Positions 52,918-60,810 of a stretch of DNA of 64,000 nucleotides are shown in pieces (the first letter of the stretch is position 1; each line of letters starts with the position of its first letter). The position numbers and the translations under genes are program-made. The DNA comes from Roseiarcus sp050015935 (GTDB lineage Bacteria > Pseudomonadota > Alphaproteobacteria > Rhizobiales > Beijerinckiaceae), in NCBI GenBank assembly GCA_050015935.1, contig JBEKAL010000001.1, positions 12,461 to 76,460 on the forward strand. Direction: 5' to 3'. The notes under the pieces are model-generated. The model had not been told where the DNA came from and searched no databases. It saw only the letters and a list, made by a program, of their open reading frames with translations.

Positions 52918-54048
52918 ATGAGTTCAATTCTGACGAACCCCTCGGCGCTCAGCGCGCTGCAGGCGTTGCAAATGACGCAAAATGAGATGAACCAGACCCA
53001 GAACCAGGTTTCGACCGGTCTGGCGGTCGCCACCGCGGCCGACAATGCGTCCTATTGGTCGATCGCGACTCAGCTGAATTCCGACAGCGGCGTCGTCGCC
53101 GCCGCCAATAACGCGCTGGCGGAGAGCCAATCCGTCCTCGACACCGCCTCGTCGGCGATCAGTTCGGTCATCACCACCATCAACTCGATCCAGGCGGCGC
53201 TCACCCAAGCGACCAATCCTGGCGCCGACATCGGCAACATCAACACGACGCTCGCTTCGCTCGGCCAGCAACTGAGCGACGCCGTCAACGGCGCTTCGTT
53301 CAACGGCCTCAACCTCCTCGACGGCTCGCAGTTGGCGGCGTTGAATTTCGTCGCCGGGTTCAACGCCAGCGCCGCGGGCGGTTCGTTCAATAATATCAGC
53401 TTCACCGCGCAGGCGCTCACCGGCGCCGGCGGCGTGGCGTCGACCTCACAGGAAGCCAACATCACCGACGCGGCGACGATCGCGGCGCTCAATGCGCTGC
53501 CCGACAATCACACTGCGACGGTTGGCTACGGCCAGGACGTCGTCACCAACGCCGGCGGCGGCGCCACCACGATCACGGTCGAGTCTCAGTCGCTCACCGG
53601 CGTCGACACCACCACGACCTACACCGGCCTCGACGCCAATGGGAACACGGTGTCGGCGGCGACCGCCGTCGCGTTCGGCGTGTCGGTGACGACGACTCCG
53701 CCAGCCGGCCTGCTGACCCAGGGCGCCACCGACCTGACCAACATCCAGATCGGGGGAGCGACCACGGCGGCCACGGCGCTGAGCGCGGTCGAGACGGCGT
53801 TGAGCGCGGTGACCAATTACGCCGCGACCATCGGCGCCACCCAGGATCGCATGACCGCCGCCTCGACGTTCAACTCCTCGCTGACGACGAACTACGCCGA
53901 GGGCGTCAGCGCCCTCGTCGACGCGAACATGAATACGGCTTCCACGCGCTTGCAGGCCTTGCAGACGCAGGAACAGCTCGGCATTCAGTCGCTGTCGATC
54001 GCGAACCAAAATGCCCAGCTCCTCCTGAAGCTGTTCTCAAACGTCTGA
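52918..54048 (+). CDS. fliC: Flagellin FliC
   Basis: A 376-residue filament subunit exported without signal peptide. Conserved termini: SALQALQMTQNEMNQTQNQV, then STGLAVATAADNASYWSIAT at the start, and ALVDANMNTASTRLQALQTQ, then EQLGIQSLSIANQNAQLLLK at the end. The middle (about residues 165-300) is Thr/Ala/Gly/Val rich and variable. The ATG at 52918 is preceded by AGGAG. It is the only flagellin in the window. Surface Ser/Thr content would allow O-glycosylation. Confidence 0.96.
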   Translation: MSSILTNPSALSALQALQMTQNEMNQTQNQVSTGLAVATAADNASYWSIATQLNSDSGVVAAANNALAESQSVLDTASSAISSVITTINSIQAALTQATNPGADIGNINTTLASLGQQLSDAVNGASFNGLNLLDGSQLAALNFVAGFNASAAGGSFNNISFTAQALTGAGGVASTSQEANITDAATIAALNALPDNHTATVGYGQDVVTNAGGGATTITVESQSLTGVDTTTTYTGLDANGNTVSAATAVAFGVSVTTTPPAGLLTQGATDLTNIQIGGATTAATALSAVETALSAVTNYAATIGATQDRMTAASTFNSSLTTNYAEGVSALVDANMNTASTRLQALQTQEQLGIQSLSIANQNAQLLLKLFSNV

Positions 54049-54942
54049 GCGGGTTTCAGTGAGCTGACAAGCGAGCGGCGTCGTCGGCGAAAAGCCGGCG
54101 GCCCGGTCGCCGGCGGTTGCGCGGCGTTCGCGCGAGCGTTCCTCTCTCGAATCGGACGGCTTGGCCGAGATCGACGAACCCGGACGACCATCGATCCGTC
54201 GTCCTCGTTCGCACGGTCGGCCCGCGCTGAAGGCGCGCCTTGATCGCATCGCGCGCTTGCCTCGAAATGGACGATCCCGAACGCTCGCGGCTTTCCCTGC
54301 GACGGCGAGGCGACGAGCGCCCGGCGGCCGTGCTCCTCCGCTGGGTCTCGCGCCAACTGTGTTGAACGCCGCCCCTAGTCGGGAATCAGACAGTGAAGTT
54401 TGCCCTGTCGAACGAGTGTCCGAGGCCGGCGGCAAACCGCGCCGAAGCATCGGATCTCGCCGCCGGCCCGCCCCGATCCTGCCCGGGCGGCCGGCGGCGA
54501 GAACGACCGCGCTTCGGCTTGCAATCGCTTTCGACCGGCGAGGCGGGCGAACAATTGTCGCGGCCGGACTCGGCTCGAGCTCCCGAGGACGGATCACGGC
54601 GCGAGGATACGGGAAAGGTCGCCCACGGGTCCGGCCGGTCTTCATGGCGATCGCCGGTTTAGGCGCCGCCGCCTTCCTCAGCGAGATTGCGGGCTTTGGC
54701 AATAGCCAGATGCGACAAAAGCGCGCAGTTGTGAAGGCGGTCTCGATCGCGGGACAACGCGCCCGCGCCCGTCTGGCGGCGCGCCTCGCCACTTGTGAAA
54801 GGAGCGCGCCGCCTTCCAGACGCGTGAACGCCGTAGCCCCCTTTGCGGGGGAAAGGCAAAGCGCGCTTCCAAGAAGCGTATCTATCTGATTTGCAAAAGT
54901 AAATCTACTCGCGTGAATTCGGCTCGGCCGGCCGGGAGCCGA
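54049..54942. other. Gene-poor interval between fliC and ftcR
   Basis: Nearly 900 bases between two convergent genes. Apart from hairpins just after fliC I find nothing firm. Frames at 54161-54889 (+) and 54037-54792 (-) overlap each other almost completely, are Arg/Pro/Ala rich, and have no recognisable motif. A decayed gene or insertion remnant is possible. Confidence 0.45.
54094..54114 (+). terminator. Hairpin after fliC
   Basis: GCCGGCG, a 7-base loop, then CGCCGGC forms a perfect 7-bp stem 46 bases after the fliC stop, preceded by a GAAAA-looped smaller hairpin. No T-run follows; it is a terminator or mRNA-stabilising candidate. Confidence 0.45.
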
Positions 54943-55614
54943 TCAGCGCTTTTCGATGCAATAGCCGAGATATCGCTTCGAATCGATCGGATCGAAGCCG
55001 AGACGATATTTCAGCTTCTTGCGCAGTTTGCTGATGTGGCTTTCGACGACGTTCTCGTCGACGTTCTCGTCGAACAGGCCGTAGACCGCGTTGAAGATTT
55101 GCGTCTTCGTCACCCGCCGGCCGCGATTTCGCACAAGATATTCCAGAATGCGGCATTCGCGCCGCGGCAACGGCAGAGGCACGCCCTTCACCTCAGGCTC
55201 GCGCCCGTCGAGATAAACACAGAGATCGCCGATCGTCACGTGGCCCTTCTCTCCCAGAGCCCGCCGATGGATGGCGCCGACGCGGGCGAGAATTTCCCGA
55301 ACGTGAACCGGCTTGCGAAGCACGTCGTCGACGCCCGCCGCAAACAGTTCCAAGGTCTCGTCGAGCGATTGGCGATCGTTGAGGCAGAGGACCGGCGCGC
55401 TGGAACGTTCTCGGATGAGTTTGGGAAACAGTTCGCGATTGCTGCAATCGCCGATGAGGAACGCTTCAACGGCGCGCATGTCGATGTCGCTCACTTTGCC
55501 GATCCATTCTCGGAATTCCGTAGGATCGATGCCCGCCGTGGAGACCCCTTCTCGACCAAGTCCGGACGCATAACCGCCCGCAACGATACTGCGCTCATCG
55601 ACGATGATGTACAT
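54943..55614 (-). CDS. ftcR: Orphan OmpR-type flagellar regulator FtcR/Rem
   Basis: A 223-residue regulator matching FtcR (Brucella) and Rem (Sinorhizobium), activators of flagellar genes. The N-terminus MYIIVDERSIVAGGYASGLG, then GIDPTEFREWIGK and AVEAFLIGDC, is that of this family rather than an ordinary receiver. The phospho-acceptor position is atypical (IGDC), while RKPVHVREILARVGAI is retained. A winged-helix domain follows (LPRRECRILEYLVRNRGRRV, then VVESHISKLRKKLKYRLGFD). No sensor kinase is adjacent. Its AT-rich upstream region holds a CtrA-type box. Confidence 0.9.
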   Translation of the reverse strand: MYIIVDERSIVAGGYASGLGREGVSTAGIDPTEFREWIGKVSDIDMRAVEAFLIGDCSNRELFPKLIRERSSAPVLCLNDRQSLDETLELFAAGVDDVLRKPVHVREILARVGAIHRRALGEKGHVTIGDLCVYLDGREPEVKGVPLPLPRRECRILEYLVRNRGRRVTKTQIFNAVYGLFDENVDENVVESHISKLRKKLKYRLGFDPIDSKRYLGYCIEKR

Positions 55615-56112
55615 AATATGCCCCCGCTTTATATATAATTGTATCCGCGTTGGTTCGTTATACCTGTGTTATCTTACGCATACGCTGATACAAAATTAGA
55701 GAACGCCGCCTAAAGGCAGTAAATATAAGTAACGAAGAAACCTGATGGGGCTGGCGTCCTCGGCGAAAGCTCTTAGATTACGCGCTCACCGATTGCTTAG
55801 TGTGAATGGATTACCTCCGAATCATAGCTTTGAATCGCGGTTCCTGCTTCAAAAAGGTACACAGGCGATGGTTAACAGGCTGTTAACGTTCTCGGCAAAA
55901 AGTTAGTGCGATATTGACCATCATTGAGACGGCAATTGACGTAGAGTTAGCGCAACGGCGCGCGGCTTGTTTCGTTCCGCCGGGCGTGCGCAAGCGCGAC
56001 GCGGCAACGGTTTGGCAACCCCCGTCGGCTAACGTTCCCACGGCGCGGCGCCGCCGGCCGGCCGGCGGCGCGCCTTGGGGCGGCGTCGCCAGAGCCATGA
56101 CGCGACGAACGC
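55615..56112. promoter_or_regulatory. AT-rich control region upstream of ftcR and the PilZ gene
   Basis: About 500 bases between divergent genes. It is the most AT-rich stretch of the flagellar region, with TATATATAATT near 55632 and several T/A-rich segments to 55910. It contains a perfect TTAA-N7-TTAA site at 55872-55886. Near the right end it turns GC-rich. Promoters for ftcR and the PilZ gene should both lie here. Confidence 0.6.
55872..55886. promoter_or_regulatory. CtrA-type box upstream of ftcR
   Basis: TTAACAGGCTGTTAA fits the full CtrA consensus TTAA-N7-TTAA, and the spacer is itself nearly symmetric (GTTAAC repeated five bases apart). It lies 258 bases upstream of the ftcR start and 227 before the PilZ start. 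CtrA controls flagellar and cell-cycle genes across alphaproteobacteria, so ftcR control by CtrA is plausible. Confidence 0.6.
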
Positions 56113-56574
56113 ATGCGAGAGACGTTTGACGGCTTCCGCGGGCAAGATCGGCGCGACGATCGCGAATACGCGCGCGCGCTCGCGCGGCGCGGCCAAGTCG
56201 GCTATTGCGTCGTCGAACCGAGGCGCGAGGAAAAACCGAGGGATGAAGGCCGTCGCGACCATCGCGCCGCCGGACGTCGGCGCACGCGGCTTCGTTCGGC
56301 CAAGATTCTCGACGCGGCCAACAAGTTCGTGTGCGAATGCCTCATTCATGACCGTTCGGCCAGCGGGCTGCGTCTGACGCTGGCGCGAAACTTAGGCTTG
56401 CCCGCCCATTTCCGCGTGCATGACGACGAGACGGGCGAAGTGGACGCCGTCGTGACGGTGTGGCGGCGCGGCGCCGTGCTCGGCGTGCGCTACAGCCGAG
56501 CCTTCGGACTGGCGCCGATCAAGCCGAGCGACAGATCGGCGCTTCGCGGGCTGTTCTATGCAATTCCCGATTGA
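56113..56574 (+). CDS. PilZ-domain c-di-GMP effector
   Basis: A 153-residue protein with the PilZ signature: an Arg-rich RRRTRLR (about 55-61) followed by HDRSASGLRL (79-88), fitting RxxxR and (D/N)xSxxG. The expected beta strands follow to VWRRGAVLGVRYS. It should bind c-di-GMP, perhaps made by the cyclase at 44017-45057. The first 45 residues are highly charged and may be disordered or non-coding; I see no good ribosome-binding site, so the start is uncertain. It sits beside ftcR, which suggests a brake or regulator of motility. It ends 20 bases from the convergent TPR-glycosyltransferase. Confidence 0.75.
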   Translation: MRETFDGFRGQDRRDDREYARALARRGQVGYCVVEPRREEKPRDEGRRDHRAAGRRRTRLRSAKILDAANKFVCECLIHDRSASGLRLTLARNLGLPAHFRVHDDETGEVDAVVTVWRRGAVLGVRYSRAFGLAPIKPSDRSALRGLFYAIPD

Positions 56575-56594
56575 TCGCGCCCCGCCGCCTTCGA

Positions 56595-58694
56595 TCAGGC
56601 GTAGCACTTCTCCTCGACGATCGCCGAGTTGAACAAGCGGTTGATGTCGCGCTTTATCCCCGCGCGCCGATCGTTGGCGCTGTAGACGGAGCGCGCGAGC
56701 GCGACGAACCATTCGCCGAATTCGTGGTTTTTTTCGCACCGGCGGATTTCGTCCTCGATGTCCCAAAGGCGCTCATTGACGGCGGCCAGGCCGGCTTTCA
56801 GGGCGCCGAGGCGAGGATGGTCGAGCCCGGCGCTCCTCAGGCTGTCTTCGAGCAACTCGAGCTCTCTGCCCACGTTGCGCAACTTGTCGTCGTCCGCAAT
56901 GCGGCGCGATTTTATTTCCAGGATGGTGATCTTGTCGATGATCTCGCCGACGGCGCCGGGAAAGGCAATCAGCCGTTCCGAGCCTCGATTCCGGGCGGGC
57001 GAGGCGAGGCGCTCGGCCATCTCGGCGAATACGCCGCCCCAATCGCCGCGTTGTTTCTGACGAAAGAGCCGCATCGTCGGATACCAGGGCGAATCGTCGC
57101 GGTCGCGCAACCATCGCCATTCCGCGTCCTTTTTCAGGGCGACCCAGACCGGCCGGCCGAGCGCGCCCGCCAAATGGGCGATCGAGGTGTCGCAGGTGAC
57201 GACGAGGTCGAGATGCGCGATCGCCGCCGCCGAGTCGATAAAGGCGTCCGGGCCGGCGTCGAAGCGTTCGCCCAGCGATTCGACCCGCATGCCCGGCGGG
57301 ACGTCGGCGAGTTGCTCGACGCCGAAGCCTTTTTGCAAGGATATGAGACGCGCGTTGGGCGCCGCGGCGAGCGGCGCGAAGGCGGCGAGCGGCGCCGAGC
57401 GGGCCATATCGGCTTCGGGATCGGCGTTGCCTTGCCAAACGATCCCGATCTTGTAGCCGGCCGGGCCGATGCGCGCGGCCCATTTTTCCGCCAATTCCGG
57501 TTCGGCGCGCAAATAGGGCACGGGCGCCGGCACGCCGTCCAGGCGCGTCGCGAAAGCGCGCGGCAGGCTGCTGATGGCGATCTGCGCGTCGAACGATTCG
57601 CCTTCAGGCGTTTTTTCGATCAGTCTGCCGCCGCGCTGCGAAGAAAGCAGCCGATGCATCTTCGAGGGGCACAAAAGAGTCGGGACTGCGCCGGCGGCGA
57701 TCATCATCGGCAGATAGCGGGCGAATTGAATCGTGTCGCCGAGGCCGTGATCGTTCATCACCAGCACCCGTTCGCCCGTTCGCCCTGGCCCGAGCCACTT
57801 GGGAAAGCGCACGCCGAGCGCCTCGTCGAGCGACTTTCCCGCGATCCAGCGCGATTCGTAACCCTCCCAGCCGCGTTCGAAATCGCCGAGCGTGAGATCG
57901 AGGCACCCCTTGCCGCTGATCGCCTCGACGTTGCCGAGCCGTTCGGCTCTTTCGAACGCCTCGCGCGCTTCCTCGAAGCGGTCCAGCGCGCGCAGCGCCA
58001 GCGCTTGGCCGCATAGCGCGGCGGAAAAATCGGGCTTGATCGAACCCGCCAGGCGATAGGCGTCGAGCGCTTCCGCGACTCGATCGAGTTTCAGCTGCGC
58101 ATTGCCGAGATTGAGCGCCGCTTCGGCGAAATCCGGCCGCAGGCGCAGCGCTTCGCGGGCCGCCTCGGCCGATTCGTCCAGCCGGCCGAGTTGGCGAAGC
58201 GCCCCGGCGCGACTGTTCCAAAGGTCGGGGTCGCCGGGCTGGAGAGCGAGCGCCGCTTGGAAGCCGTCGAGCGCCTCGGCGTACCGTCCGAGTTCGAAAA
58301 GCAGCTTTCCGGCGTTCGACCAAGCGGCCGGCAAGTCGAGCTTGAGGCTGATGGCGCGCCGGTAGAATTGCAGAGCCGCAGCGCTCTTGCCCGATTCGCC
58401 GAGGATGTAGCCGCCCATGCACAGCGCCTCGGGAAAGTCCGGGTTCTCGCGCAAGGCCGCGTCCAACAGTCCGACCGCCTCCCGCCGGCGTCCCTCGCGC
58501 CACATCGCGACGCCGCGCGCGTAAAGCGCTCCGGCCGTCGCGCCGAGGGGCGCGCCGAGCCCATGGCCCTCGACATCCGGATCGCGCGGCGGGGCCGCGG
58601 CGGAACGCGCGAGAGAGAGGGAACCGGGTCCAGCCAGCGATTTTTGTTTCAAGGCGATGCGTCCGGGCGCGGCGGCCAGTTCCGCGGCGCGCAC
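56595..58694 (-). CDS. TPR protein with GT-B glycosyltransferase and DUF6165-like C-terminus
   Basis: A 699-residue three-part protein. Residues 50-290 contain about six TPRs (for example AWSNAGKLLFELGRYAEALD, then LWNSRAGALRQLGRLDESAE). Residues 310-560 look like a heptosyltransferase/GT9-type GT-B fold (VLVMNDHGLGDTIQFARYLP, then KIGIVWQGNADPEADMARSA and DLVVTCDTSIAHLAGALGRP). Residues 575-695 resemble DUF6165 (VGEIIDKITILEIKSRRIAD). In Caulobacter a TPR-glycosyltransferase (FlmG) modifies flagellin; the flagellar setting here makes a similar role possible. The longest frame starts with GTG; the true start may be later. Confidence 0.75.
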   Translation of the reverse strand: MRAAELAAAPGRIALKQKSLAGPGSLSLARSAAAPPRDPDVEGHGLGAPLGATAGALYARGVAMWREGRRREAVGLLDAALRENPDFPEALCMGGYILGESGKSAAALQFYRRAISLKLDLPAAWSNAGKLLFELGRYAEALDGFQAALALQPGDPDLWNSRAGALRQLGRLDESAEAAREALRLRPDFAEAALNLGNAQLKLDRVAEALDAYRLAGSIKPDFSAALCGQALALRALDRFEEAREAFERAERLGNVEAISGKGCLDLTLGDFERGWEGYESRWIAGKSLDEALGVRFPKWLGPGRTGERVLVMNDHGLGDTIQFARYLPMMIAAGAVPTLLCPSKMHRLLSSQRGGRLIEKTPEGESFDAQIAISSLPRAFATRLDGVPAPVPYLRAEPELAEKWAARIGPAGYKIGIVWQGNADPEADMARSAPLAAFAPLAAAPNARLISLQKGFGVEQLADVPPGMRVESLGERFDAGPDAFIDSAAAIAHLDLVVTCDTSIAHLAGALGRPVWVALKKDAEWRWLRDRDDSPWYPTMRLFRQKQRGDWGGVFAEMAERLASPARNRGSERLIAFPGAVGEIIDKITILEIKSRRIADDDKLRNVGRELELLEDSLRSAGLDHPRLGALKAGLAAVNERLWDIEDEIRRCEKNHEFGEWFVALARSVYSANDRRAGIKRDINRLFNSAIVEEKCYA

Positions 58695-58778
58695 GGCCTC
58701 AACAAAGCGCGCGACGCTTGCCCGAGACTTGCCGTCCTACGCGCCATGCGCCGGTCGGGGTCGCGATCCTCGTCCGCC

Positions 58779-59645
58779 CTATCCGCCCAGAGTGAGATTT
58801 TGCAGGCTCGCCAGCAGCGTGCTGCTGAAATACGAGGCGGTGGAGTCGCCGCTGAAGCTGCTGTTGCCGCTGATGAGGCCGCTCAGAATCGTCGTCGCCG
58901 CCGAAGTGGGCGCGGACGAGTTTCCATCCGACGAAATGGTGAGGGGGGTCGACGCATCCGCTCCTCCCGCCCCGTAGTCCAAATCGTACATTGCAGTGAA
59001 GCGTTCGGTCAGCTGCTGCAATTCTTTCGGGTTTTGCAGTTCGGACATCGGCATCAGCTGGGTGATTTCCTGCGCCTCGGTGTCGATGTTGGCGCCGGCC
59101 GTCTCCGGCGGAAGGCCGAAGATGGTCTGGACGACGTCGAGCAGGTTCTCGTCGCCCATGATGCCAAGGCCGGTGGTCACCGAGGGCGCGACGCGCTGAA
59201 AATAGAGGGCGAGTTGAACGCCGGGATCTTGTTGGCCCTCGTCGGTTTCCAACTGCTGCTCGACATAATCGGTGGTCGTGGCGTTGACCGCGCTCGCCGT
59301 CGAAACCGAAGACGCGCCGTCGGCGGCGAAGTTGAACGCCGCGGCGAACTTGGCCCAGTTTGGGTTGCTCAAGGTGTTGGCGAGACTCTTCGGGTTGCTC
59401 ACGCCCCCTTCCAACACTTGCGTGACCAGCGCCGTCGAATCGACCTCGTTGCCGAGCCCGTATGCGTCCAACGCGTAGGAGAGCAACCGGTAATTGCCGA
59501 CGAAATCCTGGATCGAGGTCACTTTGTCGATATTGGCGGCGTAATATTCGCTCGCCGTCTTGACCGCCGGCTCGTCCGCGATCATCGTCTGGTATCGAGC
59601 CAGATTCTGCGAGATCGCCAAATAGGTTGAGGTTGTCGTCGTCAC
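58779..59645 (-). CDS. DUF1217 family flagellar protein
   Basis: A 288-residue protein of the DUF1217 family, found with flagellar genes in Hyphomicrobiales. The N-terminus has STYLAISQNLARYQTMIADE and KVTSIQDFVGNYRLLSYALD. The middle has VTQVLEGGVSNPKSLANTLS, and the C-terminal third is Ser/Thr/Gly/Asp rich like secreted flagellar proteins. The start codon is GTG at 59645. No signal peptide is seen, so export would go through the flagellar apparatus. A CtrA-type box about 100 bases upstream supports its link to motility. Confidence 0.8.
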   Translation of the reverse strand: MTTTTSTYLAISQNLARYQTMIADEPAVKTASEYYAANIDKVTSIQDFVGNYRLLSYALDAYGLGNEVDSTALVTQVLEGGVSNPKSLANTLSNPNWAKFAAAFNFAADGASSVSTASAVNATTTDYVEQQLETDEGQQDPGVQLALYFQRVAPSVTTGLGIMGDENLLDVVQTIFGLPPETAGANIDTEAQEITQLMPMSELQNPKELQQLTERFTAMYDLDYGAGGADASTPLTISSDGNSSAPTSAATTILSGLISGNSSFSGDSTASYFSSTLLASLQNLTLGG

Positions 59646-59746
59646 CAGAGAGCCCCGTCGCGCCTATTCGCTTCGCTGGATTCGCGTCGGCCGCCGACCG
59701 CGCGGCGCATTCCAAGACAGCCCGGCTGATGGATGGCTCGAATTGG

Positions 59747-59761
59747 TTAAAGATTTCTTAA
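59747..59761. promoter_or_regulatory. CtrA-type box upstream of the DUF1217 gene
   Basis: TTAAAGATTTCTTAA matches TTAA-N7-TTAA exactly. It lies 102 bases upstream of the DUF1217 start in a 214-base gap after recR. This is the second perfect site in the window, and both are beside flagellar genes. Confidence 0.6.
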
Positions 59762-59859
59762 GGCGCGGCCAGGGGCGTCGGGTGAAGGAGCAAACTTTCC
59801 GGACTGAAGCGCGCGGGGCGTCGGCATGGAACGTGCAGCGCGGCCTGACGGAGGCGAGG

Positions 59860-60465
59860 CTAGAACGCTGTGCGCTGCCGCATCGCCGCGGCGAGCGTGC
59901 CGTCGTCGAGATAATCGAGTTCGCCGCCGACCGGCACGCCGTGGGCCAGGCGCGTGATCCTGACGCCGTAAGGGCTGAGCAGCTCCGTCACGTAATGCGC
60001 GGTGGTTTGCCCGTCGACCGTCGCGTTGACCGCGAGAACGACTTCCCTGACGCCGCCTTCGCCGACCCGCGCGACCAGACTCGCGAGATTGAGGTCGTCG
60101 GGCCCGACGCCGTCGAGCGGCGACAAGGCGCCGCCCAGCACGTGATAGCGCGCGCGCGTCGCGTTGGCCCGCTCCAGCGCCCAGAGATCGCCGACCGATT
60201 CGACGACCACCAAGGTCGCGTCGTCGCGTCTCTCGTCGCCGCAGATCGTGCAGGGATCGCGCGTGTCGACGTTGCCGCAGACCGAACAGGTCACGATTCT
60301 ATCGTAGGCGACGCGCATCGCCTCGGCGAGCGGCCCGAGCAACGGCTCGCGCTTGCGAATGAGATGCAGCGCGGCGCGCCGAGCCGAGCGCGGGCCGAGC
60401 CCGGGAAGGCGCGCCAGCAGCTGGATCAGCCGCTCGATTTCCGGCCCGGCGACATTCGACGACAT
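59860..60465 (-). CDS. recR: Recombination mediator RecR
   Basis: A 201-residue DNA-repair protein of the RecFOR pathway. It has the helix-hairpin-helix (LLARLPGLGPRSARRAALHL), the C4 zinc finger (CSVCGNVDTRDPCTIC), and the Toprim domain (LVVVESVGDLWALERANATR, then TVDGQTTAHYV). It is the last gene of a dnaX-ybaB-recR operon, seven bases after ybaB. Confidence 0.97.
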   Translation of the reverse strand: MSSNVAGPEIERLIQLLARLPGLGPRSARRAALHLIRKREPLLGPLAEAMRVAYDRIVTCSVCGNVDTRDPCTICGDERRDDATLVVVESVGDLWALERANATRARYHVLGGALSPLDGVGPDDLNLASLVARVGEGGVREVVLAVNATVDGQTTAHYVTELLSPYGVRITRLAHGVPVGGELDYLDDGTLAAAMRQRTAF

Positions 60466-60471
60466 GGCGCC

Positions 60472-60795
60472 TCAGAACGGCAGTTTCATGCCCGGCGGCA
60501 AGGCCAGGCCCGCGGTCAGGCTTTGCATTTTCTCGGCGCCCGCACGATCGGCCTTGGCCTTGGCGTCGGCGTAGGCGGCCAGAATCAAGTCCTCGGTCAT
60601 GTCCTTGTCGGCGGGCGTCAACAGCGACGGGTCGAGATGAATCGCTTTCATCTCGCCTTTGCCCGTGAGCGTGATCCGGACCATGCCGCCGCCCGACTGT
60701 CCCTCGACGTCGAGGCGCGACAATTCTTCCTGCGCGTCGGCGAGCTTGGCCTGCATCGCCTGCGCCTGCTTCATCATTCCCATAATGTCGACCAT
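60472..60795 (-). CDS. YbaB/EbfC family nucleoid-associated protein
   Basis: A 107-residue DNA-binding protein of the YbaB/EbfC family (IMGMMKQAQAMQAKLADAQE, then VRITLTGKGEMKAIHLDPSL and MTEDLILAAYADAKAKADRA, ending GLALPPGMKLPF). The dnaX-ybaB-recR order is one of the most conserved in bacteria and supports the identification. Confidence 0.95.
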   Translation of the reverse strand: MVDIMGMMKQAQAMQAKLADAQEELSRLDVEGQSGGGMVRITLTGKGEMKAIHLDPSLLTPADKDMTEDLILAAYADAKAKADRAGAEKMQSLTAGLALPPGMKLPF

Positions 60796-60810
60796 AACGC
60801 GCTCCGCCGT

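Noticed and set aside
54037..54889. Two large opposing frames between fliC and ftcR
   Set aside because: They overlap each other nearly fully, are low in hydrophobic patterning and Arg/Pro rich, and show no motif or start signal.
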